Shown one piece after another: positions 10,128-19,107 of a DNA stretch of 64,000 bases. Source of the DNA: Sulfitobacter indolifex (GTDB lineage Bacteria > Pseudomonadota > Alphaproteobacteria > Rhodobacterales > Rhodobacteraceae); contig NZ_CP084951.1 of NCBI RefSeq assembly GCF_022788655.1, positions 1,674,001 to 1,738,000 of the forward strand, in the 5' to 3' direction. The position numbers and the translations under genes are program-made. Each line of letters begins with the position of its first letter. Position 1 is the stretch's first letter. The notes under the pieces were generated by a model. The model had not been told where the DNA came from and searched no databases. It saw only the letters and a list, made by a program, of their open reading frames with translations.

Positions 10128-10223
10128 TGCGGCTGGTCCTCTCTCGCGGTCCTTGTGACCTGTCCTTGTGGTTTCTATATGTTAGAGGAACGCGAAAGAA
10201 AACCGATGCATCGGAGCCTGCAG

Positions 10224-10547
10224 ATGAACCTGCCCCCCAAAGTCACCCCCCGCGCCTTTGAACGCCTCGCCGAGATCGGGGCCGCCGAGGAAGGCAAGGC
10301 CTTGCGCATCGCTGTCGAAGGCGGCGGCTGCTCGGGATTTCAGTACGAAATCGCATTGGACGCGCCTGCCGAGGATGACCTCGTGCTTGAAGGCAGCGGT
10401 CAAAAAGTGGTGGTTGATAGTGTGTCGCTGCCGTTTCTGGCGGATGCAGTGATCGATTTCACCGAAGAGCTGATCGGCGCGCGGTTCACGATTGAAAACC
10501 CCAACGCTACGGCGGCCTGCGGCTGCGGCACGTCATTTTCGATGTAA
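10224..10547 (+). CDS. erpA: Iron-sulfur cluster carrier, ErpA/IscA (HesB) family
   Basis: The 107-residue A-type carrier keeps the three cluster-binding cysteines: C36 in GGGCSGFQY, and C99 and C101 in CGCGTSF. These proteins hand Fe-S clusters to apo-enzymes. ATG 10224 has GGAG 7 nt upstream; ATG 10206 would add six residues. The symbol is by family resemblance; another IscA-type protein is possible. Confidence 0.85.
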   Translation: MNLPPKVTPRAFERLAEIGAAEEGKALRIAVEGGGCSGFQYEIALDAPAEDDLVLEGSGQKVVVDSVSLPFLADAVIDFTEELIGARFTIENPNATAACGCGTSFSM

Positions 10548-10563
10548 GCCTTTCCGGGCACGT

Positions 10564-11619
10564 CTATCCGCGCGCCCGGGCAAACCCTTCAAAGAACTGC
10601 TCAAAATGTGGGCCAGAGCGTTCGGCCTCTAGAAGGATCGCGTGGCTGTCGGGCCCGAGATAAGACAGAACATGCGGTCGCATATGTCCCCAATCGGCAC
10701 TTCGATGGGCCCCCATATCACTTAGACATTCCGCCAAGGGGCGCAGCGCGCCTTGCACCTTGGGAAGGGAATAAAACCGCAACCCACCTTCGGGGATATG
10801 CTGAGCGTGCAGCGGGCCGCCTGCAATGTGCGCAGCCCAACCGGTGACCAGCCATTCATGCGCGTCATCTTGCAGTGGGGCGTTCAGATCAGCTTGGATT
10901 TGGTGGCCGCGATTGCACGCAGTGACAGATATTTCCCATAGCGGATTGGGGTGCGCCCCGGCGAACCGCAGTGCGGCGCAGACTTCGGCGAGAAGATCCA
11001 TATCTTGGTCTAGGAAAGCTAGCAGCCCGGTGAATTGTAGACTTAATTGCGCTTCGGACGACAGTTTAGGGTCGCATCGACCATAGTCGGATAGGTAATA
11101 GACAATATGGGTCAGCTCATACGCGGCCTTGCGGTTGGGCACGGCAAAGGTGGCGCTGCGTGCGATGAAATCGCGCAGCCGCGCCCCAAGCGCCCCGTCA
11201 CCGACCTCCTGCCCGATCCCCCGCCGGCGCAGCAGGCGCCGCGCTTCGGCGCGTTGCAGATCAGACAGTTCCGCATCCTTTAGGCCCGCGCGGGCAACAT
11301 CTTCGCATAGCGCGATACCCTGTGTCATTGGCAGACCAAGGTCTTCAAGGTCGAGGCAGATCGACAGAAAAAAACGGTAATACTGTGGGAAATCGCGCAA
11401 CATCTCGCGGCAATCTGCATGGAATTCGGCGAGCGGCTCCAGCGCGTCGGGGTTCAACACGCAGCCCGTGCTTGCCAGAACCCCTAGCAATTCTGCGTTC
11501 TCTTTTAGCCAAAAGACATCGCCCCGCACGCGGCGCTCGCTTGCGAAGGCGCGGATCAATCTCGCTGTGCGCGTTGATGCGTCGCTGGTGTCAGGTCTAA
11601 GAAAAACGATGTTGGTCAT
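10564..11619 (-). CDS. Conserved protein of unknown function (possibly DUF6902)
   Basis: This 351-residue protein has no signal peptide or membrane helix and reads as mainly alpha-helical, with Arg- and Glu-rich segments (about residues 100-150) and an aromatic Trp/His-containing C-terminal half. I recall a Rhodobacterales family of this kind (possibly DUF6902) but cannot confirm it. It starts 56 nt after the stop of the small repeat protein on the same strand, with a GC-rich hairpin between them. The pairing suggests the two work together. Confidence 0.6.
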   Translation of the reverse strand: MTNIVFLRPDTSDASTRTARLIRAFASERRVRGDVFWLKENAELLGVLASTGCVLNPDALEPLAEFHADCREMLRDFPQYYRFFLSICLDLEDLGLPMTQGIALCEDVARAGLKDAELSDLQRAEARRLLRRRGIGQEVGDGALGARLRDFIARSATFAVPNRKAAYELTHIVYYLSDYGRCDPKLSSEAQLSLQFTGLLAFLDQDMDLLAEVCAALRFAGAHPNPLWEISVTACNRGHQIQADLNAPLQDDAHEWLVTGWAAHIAGGPLHAQHIPEGGLRFYSLPKVQGALRPLAECLSDMGAHRSADWGHMRPHVLSYLGPDSHAILLEAERSGPHFEQFFEGFARARG

Positions 11620-11642
11620 AAGTACGCCTCCGGGTTAAGAAC

Positions 11643-11665
11643 AGCGGGCGGCCAAACCGCCCGCT
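11643..11665 (-). terminator. Intergenic hairpin between small repeat gene and 351-aa gene
   Basis: On the minus strand AGCGGGCGG and CCGCCCGCT form a perfect 9-bp stem around a 5-nt loop, followed by a weak T-containing stretch. It lies just before the ribosome-binding site of the 351-aa gene. It may be a partial terminator that lowers expression of the downstream gene relative to the upstream small gene. Confidence 0.6.
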
Positions 11666-11675
11666 TGATCAGGTT

Positions 11676-11939
11676 TCAGGCACCAAAGGTCAGCACTTGC
11701 GCCTCGGCTGGAGCAAGCCCCGTCGTGAAGAGGCCAACCCCTCCGCCCTGCGCGATGCAGCCCGTATCTTGCTGTAGTCCGGTGGTGAACATTTCAGTCC
11801 CCTCGCCCATCACCATGTCGCTGCCAATACGATTGAGGCCAGTGGTGAAAAGACCAACTCCCGCACCTAGGCTCATCAGGTTGTTGTCGGTCTCATGCGC
11901 TGTTACGGGGGCGGCGGCTGCTTTAAAAATCGCGGTCAT
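11676..11939 (-). CDS. Small protein with three FTTGL repeats
   Basis: The 87-residue product has a charge-poor leader (MTAIFKAAAAPV) and then three spaced copies of a short motif: GVGLFTTGL, TEMFTTGL and GVGLFTTGL, set in Gly/Met-rich stretches, with a single Cys between the second and third. The start has an AAAGGA ribosome-binding site. The partner 351-aa gene follows on the same strand. I know no function. The spaced repeats recall precursor or scaffold peptides, but no maturation enzyme is recognisable next to it. Confidence 0.6.
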   Translation of the reverse strand: MTAIFKAAAAPVTAHETDNNLMSLGAGVGLFTTGLNRIGSDMVMGEGTEMFTTGLQQDTGCIAQGGGVGLFTTGLAPAEAQVLTFGA

Positions 11940-12287
11940 GTCGGCGTCCTTTTCACTAAGTTTGCAATCTGAAGGTGTAGTTCGACTACTGATGCATCTT
12001 AAAAGTGTTTCGCCAAGGGATTTTCCGGTAACTTATTGTCCTGCAATACTTATCCACATTAAGGGCACGCCACAGTTCTGCCTCATTGATCGTTTTTTGC
12101 CGCAGCCTGCGTTTTAAATTTTCTTTCTTCCACAGGGCCGCTTCATGACAAAGTCAGTGACCTGCAGGCGCAAGTTCAACATATAGGGGAGTGCATGGTG
12201 ATAGAATCACCCTAAGCGCGCACGCCTTCCCCTTGCCCCGGTGCGCCGTTTGGGCGATAGCAGGTCAACGTCTCAAGGGGGCCCGGC
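11940..12287 (+). other. Non-coding gap between small repeat gene and xth
   Basis: The gap is AT-richer than its surroundings and must hold the promoters of both divergent genes. A short dyad (GGTGAT/ATCACC, 12197-12211) lies about 75 nt before xth. No convincing gene or RNA was seen. Confidence 0.5.
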
Positions 12288-13070
12288 ATGAAGATCGCAA
12301 GTTTCAACATCAACGGTATCAAGGCCCGCGCGGCGGCGCTTCCAGAGTGGTTGGATGAGGCACAGCCGGACGTTGTGGTGCTGCAAGAGATCAAGTCAGT
12401 CGACGAAGCTTTCCCCCGCGAGATGCTTGAAGAGCGCGGCTATAATGTCGAAACTCACGGCCAGAAATCGTTTAACGGCGTGGCGATCTTGTCGAAACTG
12501 CCGTTGGAAGACGTAACCCGTGGTCTGCCCGGTGACGATGAGGACGATCAGGCGCGTTGGATCGAGGCGACTGTGGTCGGTGACGATATGGCGCTGCGTG
12601 TCTGTGGGCTGTACCTGCCCAATGGCAACCCGGTGCCCGGCCCGAAATATGATTACAAACTGGCTTGGATGGCACGTCTTCAAGCCCGTGCTGAGGCGCT
12701 CTTGGCCGAAGAAACACCATTCCTCATGGCGGGCGACTACAATATTATCCCGCAGGCCGAGGACGCCGCCAAACCCGACAGCTGGCGCGAAGACGCGTTG
12801 TTTCGCCCTGAGTCCCGCGCGGCTTGGCGGCGGCTGGTGAACCTTGGGCTAACGGATGCTTTCCGCGCGCGGACCCAAGGGCCGGGGCATTATTCGTTTT
12901 GGGATTATCAGGCAGGCGCGTGGAACCGAAACAACGGCATTCGCATTGACCATTTCCTGCTGTCACCGACCGTTGCCGACCGCCTACGCGACTGCCAGAT
13001 TGACCGCGACGTGCGTGGGCGCGACAAACCGTCGGACCATGTGCCGGTCTGGGTTGAACTGGCTATCTAA
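12288..13070 (+). CDS. xth: Exodeoxyribonuclease III (AP endonuclease)
   Basis: The 260-residue enzyme of the endonuclease/exonuclease/phosphatase fold repairs abasic sites. Visible motifs are SFNINGIKAR at the N-terminus, VLQEIKS near residue 34, GLYLPNGNP, GDYNIIPQ, RIDHFLLS and PSDHVPVWVEL at the C-terminus. The start has a GGGGG run upstream. It stands alone. Confidence 0.94.
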   Translation: MKIASFNINGIKARAAALPEWLDEAQPDVVVLQEIKSVDEAFPREMLEERGYNVETHGQKSFNGVAILSKLPLEDVTRGLPGDDEDDQARWIEATVVGDDMALRVCGLYLPNGNPVPGPKYDYKLAWMARLQARAEALLAEETPFLMAGDYNIIPQAEDAAKPDSWREDALFRPESRAAWRRLVNLGLTDAFRARTQGPGHYSFWDYQAGAWNRNNGIRIDHFLLSPTVADRLRDCQIDRDVRGRDKPSDHVPVWVELAI

Positions 13071-13079
13071 GCGCGTCCG

Positions 13080-13664
13080 TCAGGCTTCAAGCTCGGCATC
13101 CCAATAGAGAAAATCCATCCAGCTTTCGTGCAGATGCCCGGGCGGAAATTTGCGACCCATGTTGCGCAGTTCCTCTGCGGCGGGCTGTCGCGGCGGTTTG
13201 CGTAAGGCCAGCCCAGTCCGGTGCAAGGGCCGCGACCCTTTGCGCAGGTTACAGGGGCTACAGGCGGCCACAACGTTTTGCCAACTGGTCACCCCACCGG
13301 CGGCGCGCGGCACCACATGGTCAAAGGTCAAATCCCCTTTCGCGCCGCAGTATTGGCAGCGAAATTCATCCCTTAGAAATAAATTAAAGCGCGTGAAGGC
13401 CACGCGCTTTTGAGGTTTGACATAGTCTTTGAGGACGACAACGGAGGGGATCCTAATCACCGTAGAGGGGCTGCGCACCACCTCGTCATATTCGGCGACG
13501 ATCTCGACCCGGTCGAGCCATTTGGCCTTTACCGCTTCTTGCCAGGGCCAAAGCGACAGCGGGTAATAGGATAAAGGTCTGTAATCCGCGTTGAGCACCA
13601 GCGCGGGGTGGTGTTTGAGTGCCGCCGGGTGGCGGGTGAATTCGGCCCTGAAATCGCCGTCCAT
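13080..13664 (-). CDS. HNH endonuclease
   Basis: The 194-residue protein has an HNH domain: C103 and C106 (RCQYCG), then FDHVVPRAAGG with D115/H116, and C135/C138 (CSPCN) binding structural zinc. The N-terminus (ALVLNADYRPLSYYPLSLWPW) is typical of the widespread chromosomal HNH family, whose job is not settled. ATG 13664 fits the family start; longer frames reach 13790 without support. Not part of a recognisable restriction system. Confidence 0.88.
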   Translation of the reverse strand: MDGDFRAEFTRHPAALKHHPALVLNADYRPLSYYPLSLWPWQEAVKAKWLDRVEIVAEYDEVVRSPSTVIRIPSVVVLKDYVKPQKRVAFTRFNLFLRDEFRCQYCGAKGDLTFDHVVPRAAGGVTSWQNVVAACSPCNLRKGSRPLHRTGLALRKPPRQPAAEELRNMGRKFPPGHLHESWMDFLYWDAELEA

Positions 13665-13809
13665 CTGGTCGCGTCCTCTGCCCGTTTCTTTCACTATATC
13701 TCGCGGTTTCTCTCTGGCAAGACAAAGGTGAACCACTAGATGTCGCCGATTTTGCCTAAAGATTACGACAGAGGCGTGACAGAGGGGCACAGTTTGTTAA
13801 CCTTGTGGC

Positions 13810-14253
13810 ATGATCAAAAGCCCCCTGCCCGATGCCCCGGCCCCGCGCGCCCTGCTCGAAGCCGCCGTATATGTCGATGCTCTGGATGCGGCGCGGGAGT
13901 TTTACCGCGACATCTTGGGTTTGCAGCTTTTTCAGGAAGTGCCGGGGCGGCATATGTTCTTTGCGCTCGGCCCCTCGGTCTTGTTGGTCTTCAACCCCAC
14001 CGCTACGGGTCAGCCTCCCGGCAATCCGAAGATGCCGGTCCCACCCCATGGGGCGCGGGGTCCGGGGCATGTGTGCTTTGCGATGAAACGGGCAGAGATC
14101 GCCGCGATGGAAGCGCGGCTTCGGGCAGCCGGGGTCGAGATTGACACCAGCTTTGACTGGCCCAACGGGGCGCGCTCGCTCTATGTGCGCGACCCCGCTG
14201 GCAATTCGGTTGAGTTTGCCGAACCGTGGCTTTGGGATGAGATGAAGGGTTAA
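13810..14253 (+). CDS. VOC (glyoxalase/bleomycin-resistance) family protein
   Basis: The 147-residue protein carries one VOC domain (about residues 12-140): LEAAVYVDALDAAREFYRDILGLQLF at the start, HVCFAM mid-way, and RDPAGNSVEFAEPWLW at the end, with His/Glu metal-type positions. Substrate unknown. It converges on the esterase gene, the stops overlapping by 4 nt. Confidence 0.85.
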   Translation: MIKSPLPDAPAPRALLEAAVYVDALDAAREFYRDILGLQLFQEVPGRHMFFALGPSVLLVFNPTATGQPPGNPKMPVPPHGARGPGHVCFAMKRAEIAAMEARLRAAGVEIDTSFDWPNGARSLYVRDPAGNSVEFAEPWLWDEMKG

Positions 14254-14915
14254 AGCCCCAGTTTGTCCCGCATGAAGGCAAGTGCGACACTCAAGCCATC
14301 CGGCGCGATGCCATGGCCGGTGCCTTTCATGACGTGGGCGTAGACATCCTGCCAACCAGCCTCTTGCAGCGCTTCGGCGGCCTGCGGCAGAGATTGTGGC
14401 GGCACCACATCATCGGCGTCTCCATGCACCAGCAGCACGGGCGGCTTCACCCGCGCGTCTTCGGCCAGCGCTTCGGGGTTAAGCAAACGGCCCGAGAAGG
14501 CAACGATACCCGCCACCGCATCTTCGCGGCGCGGGGCCACATGCAGCGACATCATCGTGCCTTGGGAAAAGCCAAACAGCACGACCTGTTCGGGCAGCAC
14601 GTCTTCGTCCACCATCAGCGCATCGAGGAATGCGTCAAGGTCTTCGACCGCGCTCATCATGCCGCGCATTGATTCCTCTTCGGACGATCCGTCGATCCAC
14701 GGGATCGGGAACCACTGGAACCCCATCGGCGCGCCAGCGCAGGCTTCGGGCGCGTCGGGAGCGATAAACAGCGTGTCCGGCAGATGCTCGCTCAGCGGAT
14801 CGGCGAGGCCCAGCAGGTCAGCGCCATTGGCGCCGTAGCCATGCAGGAACACCACAACCGACCGTGTGGTGCCAGAGACCGGCTCGCGGCGCTCGGCGTT
14901 CAAAACCCGTGTCAT
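14250..14915 (-). CDS. Carboxylesterase/phospholipase-type alpha/beta hydrolase
   Basis: The 221-residue enzyme shows the oxyanion segment VVFLHGYGANGADLLGL, the nucleophile elbow GFSQG (Ser about 117), the acid in VHGDADDVVPP and the His in GTGHGIAPDG. It belongs to the YpfH/carboxylesterase-2 type. Its ATG overlaps the glycosylase stop by 4 nt (ATGA), so the pair is translationally coupled. Confidence 0.88.
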   Translation of the reverse strand: MTRVLNAERREPVSGTTRSVVVFLHGYGANGADLLGLADPLSEHLPDTLFIAPDAPEACAGAPMGFQWFPIPWIDGSSEEESMRGMMSAVEDLDAFLDALMVDEDVLPEQVVLFGFSQGTMMSLHVAPRREDAVAGIVAFSGRLLNPEALAEDARVKPPVLLVHGDADDVVPPQSLPQAAEALQEAGWQDVYAHVMKGTGHGIAPDGLSVALAFMRDKLGL

Positions 14916-15544
14916 GACAATCCTTCCTTTTGTTTCAACACCCGGTAGTAGGCAAAGAGCAAGCGCGCCGCAACCGACCGCCAAGGTGACCATGCGGCGG
15001 CCATCGCGGTAAGGTCTTTTGGCGTGGGGCGTGCGGGCAGATCAAACAGCCCCCGCGCGGCTTCTTGAAGCGCGAGATCGCCGCTGGGAAACACATCGCG
15101 CCGTCCAAGGCAGAACATCACATAGACCTGTGCGGTCCATGGCCCGATCCCCGGCATGTCGACCAGCGTGGCGATGGCGTCGTCATCGTGCAGGCTGTGC
15201 AGCGCGTCAAAATCGAATTCCCGTTCGGCCAAGGCCAAGACATAGCGCGCTTTGGGACGGCTGAGCCCCGCTGCGCGCAGCCCGCTGTCTCCGGCGCGCA
15301 GAACATTCTCCGGCTGGTGCAGCCCCGCCTCAACCAGCCGCGCATAGATAGCCCGGGCGGAGGCGACGCTGACCTGCTGCCCAACGATGATATCCAGCAG
15401 CCCGGCAAATCCCGGCGGGCGCAGACGCAGTGGCAACGGCCCGGTTCGGGTGAGCGCCATAGCAAAACGCGGCTCGGCCTCGGCCAGCCACGCGGCCCCC
15501 TCGGCCACATCGGCGTCACAGGTGATCGGCGCGGAGAGGCTCAC
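14912..15544 (-). CDS. DNA-3-methyladenine glycosylase, AlkA-like
   Basis: A helix-hairpin-helix glycosylase of about 210 residues that removes alkylated bases. Visible: the start of the fold GLLDIIVGQQVSVASARAIY, the hairpin LVDMPGIGPWTAQVYVMF, and the catalytic region FPSGDLALQEAARGL with the conserved Asp. I chose GTG 15544, which overlaps the cobK stop by 4 nt (GTGA); TTG 15559 is an alternative. Coupled to the esterase downstream. Confidence 0.87.
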   Translation of the reverse strand: MSLSAPITCDADVAEGAAWLAEAEPRFAMALTRTGPLPLRLRPPGFAGLLDIIVGQQVSVASARAIYARLVEAGLHQPENVLRAGDSGLRAAGLSRPKARYVLALAEREFDFDALHSLHDDDAIATLVDMPGIGPWTAQVYVMFCLGRRDVFPSGDLALQEAARGLFDLPARPTPKDLTAMAAAWSPWRSVAARLLFAYYRVLKQKEGLS

Positions 15545-16287
15545 AGATGCGCCACCCAATCCATCATCGCGTCAAGGTTGGTCAGGCAGCGCGCCCCCTC
15601 TGGCAGGCGCGGCCTTTCGATGAGGATCACCGGCAAGCCAAGTGCGCGGGCGGCGTCGACCTTCGGGCGGCTGGCTTCTCCGCCAAGGTTGCGACAGATC
15701 AGCAAGTCGACGGCAAGGTCACGAAACAGCGCGGTCTCCGCCGTGACGGTAAAGGGCGGATCGCCAAAGATCAGATCGACGAATGCATAGGGCGCAGGCC
15801 GGTCATGGCGGCTTGTTTGGCGCAGCATGAGGCGCGCGCCTTTAAAGGGCAGAAACTGTGGCAGGCTGGCCAATCCGGTCGCGGCGAAGACGCGGGCTCC
15901 GGGCGGCACCGCGCGGGCGGCGGCGGGTACATCGCTGGCCGATTGCAACAGCGGATCATCCAAATCCCAGCCGGGGCGCGCGAAGCTGACAAAGGGCTTG
16001 CCTAAAGCCGTGGCGGCGGCAAAGCCTGCGTGGCTCAAGACCGCGTCGAACCCATGGCTGAGGTCAAGCACCGCATCAAAACCCGTCATGTCGCGCCGCA
16101 GGGCGGTGGTGTTTTCAGGGTCGCGCATTTCAAACGCCATCGGCATCGGATTATTACCCCGCGGCGGTTCCGTCAGCCACGCGGTGACCCTGTGACCGGC
16201 TTTGGCCAAGGCGATGCCAAGGTGCCGCGCCTCGGCAGTGCCAGCGAGCAGAAGAAGGTTTAGCGAAGGACGGTTTGGGGCGGTCAT
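15541..16287 (-). CDS. cobK: Precorrin-6A reductase
   Basis: CobK/CbiJ reduces precorrin-6A in corrin ring synthesis. The 248-residue protein has the family start LLLLAGTAEARHLGIALAKAGH, a mid-region FVSFARPGW and a late LLICRNLGGEASRPKVDAARALGLPVILIERP. No other cobalamin genes are adjacent in the window, so it is isolated. The B12-dependent ribonucleotide reductase at the right end is a likely consumer of B12. ATG 16287 preferred over 16299. Confidence 0.9.
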   Translation of the reverse strand: MTAPNRPSLNLLLLAGTAEARHLGIALAKAGHRVTAWLTEPPRGNNPMPMAFEMRDPENTTALRRDMTGFDAVLDLSHGFDAVLSHAGFAAATALGKPFVSFARPGWDLDDPLLQSASDVPAAARAVPPGARVFAATGLASLPQFLPFKGARLMLRQTSRHDRPAPYAFVDLIFGDPPFTVTAETALFRDLAVDLLICRNLGGEASRPKVDAARALGLPVILIERPRLPEGARCLTNLDAMMDWVAHL

Positions 16288-16410
16288 CCGCGCGATCATC
16301 GGCGAGCTTGGCGTCAGGCGCAAGTGCCGAGAGAAGCGCAAAAATCGGTGCCGGACTTGCCCTTACCCCACGGCAAGGCTACGCCTTGGCGAGAAGTGAG
16401 GAATTCAGAC

Positions 16411-17622
16411 ATGATCGACGACAGACGCGCCCGGCGCAACGTAGCGGTGCTGGTGGCGGCACAGGCCTTTCTCGGGGCGCAGATGCCGATGATCTTTTTG
16501 GTCGGCGGGCTTGCCGGGCATTCCCTTGCGACCAATGTTTGTCTTGCCACTTTGCCGATTTCGATGATCGTTCTGGGCTCCATGCTTGCCGCCACGCCAA
16601 TCTCGACCGTGATGCAGCGCTATGGCCGTAAGGCAGGTTTTTTCCTCGGCGCTGCGGGTGGGGCCTTGGGGGGCGCAGTGGCGGCCTATGGGCTTTATCT
16701 GGCGTCTTTCCCGGTCTTCCTTTTGGGGTCATTTCTCACCGGTATCTATATGTCGGCGCAGGGGTTTTACCGCTTCGCCGCCGCCGATACCGCGTCGGAT
16801 GATTTCCGGCCCAAGGCGATTTCCTATGTCATGGCGGGCGGGCTCGTCTCGGCCATCATCGGGCCACAGCTTGCCACGGCGACCTCGGGCAGCCTCGTGG
16901 TGCCCTTCCTCGGCACCTATCTAGCCGTGGTGGCGGTGAACCTCATCGGCGCGTTGCTGTTTCTATTCATCGACATCCCTAAGCCGCCGATCCCGGCGCA
17001 TGACGCGCCCAAGGGCCGCAGCCGGTGGGAACTGCTGACCACGCCGCGCATCGCTGTCGCGGTGATCTGCGCCATGGTGTCCTATGCGCTGATGAACCTT
17101 GTGATGACCTCAACCCCGCTGGCCGTCGTTGGCTGCGGGTATAGCCAAGACAACGCGGGCTATGTGGTCACAGGCCATGTGTTGGCGATGTTCGCACCGT
17201 CGTTCTTTACCGGCCATCTGATCAACCGTTTCGGCGTTGAGCGGATCATGGGCCTCGGCATCGCGATCCTCGGCGCTGCCGGTCTGGTGGCGCTGCAAGG
17301 GGTGGAACTGGGCAACTTTTACATTGCGCTGATCCTCTTGGGGCTGGGCTGGAACTTTGGCTTTATCGGCGCCACCACGATGCTCGCGGGCGCGCATGAG
17401 CCGCATGAGCGCGGGCGGATGCAGGGCCTGAACGATCTGTTGGTCTTTGGTGGTGTGACCGTCGCCTCGCTGGCGTCGGGCGGTTTGATGAACTGCTCGG
17501 GCGGCACGGCGCAGGAAGGCTGGGCCGCGGTGAACTTTGCTATGGTGCCGTTCTTGGTGCTGGCCGGTGGGTCGCTGATCTGGCTGGTGTTGCGCAGCCG
17601 CAGAGAGACGCAGCTGGGCTAA
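16411..17622 (+). CDS. MFS transporter
   Basis: The 403-residue protein has about 12 hydrophobic segments with two six-helix halves split by a central loop (about residue 200, FIDIPKPPIPAHDAPKG). Loop 2-3 carries MQRYGRKAGFFLG, the MFS signature region. ATG 16411 has GTGAGGA upstream. The C-terminal half includes AHEPHERGRMQGLNDLL. Substrate cannot be told. Confidence 0.87.
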   Translation: MIDDRRARRNVAVLVAAQAFLGAQMPMIFLVGGLAGHSLATNVCLATLPISMIVLGSMLAATPISTVMQRYGRKAGFFLGAAGGALGGAVAAYGLYLASFPVFLLGSFLTGIYMSAQGFYRFAAADTASDDFRPKAISYVMAGGLVSAIIGPQLATATSGSLVVPFLGTYLAVVAVNLIGALLFLFIDIPKPPIPAHDAPKGRSRWELLTTPRIAVAVICAMVSYALMNLVMTSTPLAVVGCGYSQDNAGYVVTGHVLAMFAPSFFTGHLINRFGVERIMGLGIAILGAAGLVALQGVELGNFYIALILLGLGWNFGFIGATTMLAGAHEPHERGRMQGLNDLLVFGGVTVASLASGGLMNCSGGTAQEGWAAVNFAMVPFLVLAGGSLIWLVLRSRRETQLG

Positions 17623-17626
17623 GCGC

Positions 17627-18391
17627 CTACCAGCGCGAGACCATGGCCCGCAGCGCGAAATGGCGGCGCGGATCAGGCAGCGCGGCCTGCGAGACCTTCT
17701 GCGGGTCTGCGACAGCGGCCTTTAATACCGGTCCGGCATGGGCGGCAGGAAGCAGGGCCGCACGGGCTTGCGCGGGGATTTTCCCCCGGCCAGCGCGGGC
17801 TGATTTCAAACGCTGCAACGCGCCCGACGCAAGGGCCGAGACCCCCTCTGGCGTGCCATCGAGAAGCGGCACACGGCCTGCCTCTTCCAAATTCGGTATG
17901 GCGCAGAGCCATGCTGCGATGCCAGTGGCAAAGGCTGCGTCGCGCACAACTGCCTCATCGGTCGCGCCAAGGCGACGCGCGGCGACCCACATCAAATGAC
18001 CAGCGGTCTGGTCGATGTAGCGCTCGAAGTGGCCTGCATCCTCAAACGGGTCTTTGTAGATATCCCACCGCCGCGCGGCGACGAGTTCGTCGAGCAGTTT
18101 CGCATCCTCTGGGGTGATCACACCGGCGAGCGGCGTGGTGACTTCATGTCGCCGCACCGGGCCGCCCTTGGCAATCTCCTCCAGCGCGTCGCGCCACCAT
18201 TGCAGGCGCATCTCGGCGATCATCGCTTCTTGGGTCACCCATGGCGCGCGGGCGACCTCAACGTTGAAGGCATAGAGCGGAAACAGCAGCTTGCGCGCTT
18301 CCACAGGCGCGGCCATGGCGGCGCGAAACCGCCACGGGTCAGCGCGCTCTACCATGGCGGCGCAGGCGTTTAGGTCGGCGTCGAATGTCAT
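17627..18391 (-). CDS. Squalene/phytoene synthase-like protein (NDUFAF6-like)
   Basis: The 254-residue protein has the all-helical isoprenoid synthase layout (PLYAFNVEVARAP, MRLQWWRDALEEIAKGG, ERYIDQTAGHLMWVAARRLG). The first Asp-rich motif of true synthases is not visible, which recalls the degenerate NDUFAF6 branch linked to complex I assembly in mitochondria. An enzyme role is therefore doubtful. It is the last gene of the cysS chain and its ATG overlaps the methyltransferase stop by 4 nt. Confidence 0.8.
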   Translation of the reverse strand: MTFDADLNACAAMVERADPWRFRAAMAAPVEARKLLFPLYAFNVEVARAPWVTQEAMIAEMRLQWWRDALEEIAKGGPVRRHEVTTPLAGVITPEDAKLLDELVAARRWDIYKDPFEDAGHFERYIDQTAGHLMWVAARRLGATDEAVVRDAAFATGIAAWLCAIPNLEEAGRVPLLDGTPEGVSALASGALQRLKSARAGRGKIPAQARAALLPAAHAGPVLKAAVADPQKVSQAALPDPRRHFALRAMVSRW

Positions 18392-19107
18392 ACGGGGCGG
18401 GCCACGGTCAGCAGGTAGCCGAATTCTTCGCGGTGCGCGCGCCAACAGGCGATTTCCGCTTCCGTCGCATCGAGCACTTGGGCCAAGTCGCCCTCGGCGC
18501 CGGGCCGTAGCTTTTCGATGCGGGTCTCCAGCGGGGTGTAGTAATTTTCCCAAGCCTCATCCGACAGCACACGGGTTGCAACAACCTCATAGCCCGCTGC
18601 GCGGACCCGTTCGGCAATGCCGTTCGCATCGCTCATCGCAGGATAGTCCGCCCATTGCGCGCGGGACTCTTCCGTCGGTGTATCGGTCAACCAACAAGGC
18701 TCAGAAAAGGCCACAACGCCCCCCTTACGGAGCGATTTCCGCCAGCTGGTCAGCGCCTCGGTCACACCAAGAAAATAGACCGCGCCGGCGCACCAGATCA
18801 GATCATATTCATTGGCGATGGCGGCCATATCGGCACGCAGCAGGGTGACATTGCCATCCGCCACAAAACGCCCGCGGGCGGTATCGACGAAATGAGCGGT
18901 TTTATCGAGTGCTGTAACATGCCCCTGCGGAATCGCCGCGCGGAGTGCGCCGATATCACTGCCGGGGCCACAGGCAACATCGGCGATCTCGGCACGCGCC
19001 GGCAGGTCGACCTGCTCCACGGCCCAGTTGACGTCGGCAGGCTCTCCCGGCCCTTCGCGCGGGAGGTCGCGGTGCAGGGTGAAAAAGGCGGTCATATCGT
19101 CTGTCAT
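18388..19107 (-). CDS. SAM-dependent methyltransferase
   Basis: The 239-residue class I methyltransferase has motif I IADVACGPGSDIGALRAAIP near residue 47, followed by ALDKTAHFVDTARGRF and the post-I strand VTLLRADMAAI. It resembles the trans-aconitate methyltransferase group; the substrate is unknown. ATG 19107 overlaps the cimA stop by 4 nt (ATGA). Confidence 0.85.
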   Translation of the reverse strand: MTDDMTAFFTLHRDLPREGPGEPADVNWAVEQVDLPARAEIADVACGPGSDIGALRAAIPQGHVTALDKTAHFVDTARGRFVADGNVTLLRADMAAIANEYDLIWCAGAVYFLGVTEALTSWRKSLRKGGVVAFSEPCWLTDTPTEESRAQWADYPAMSDANGIAERVRAAGYEVVATRVLSDEAWENYYTPLETRIEKLRPGAEGDLAQVLDATEAEIACWRAHREEFGYLLTVARPV

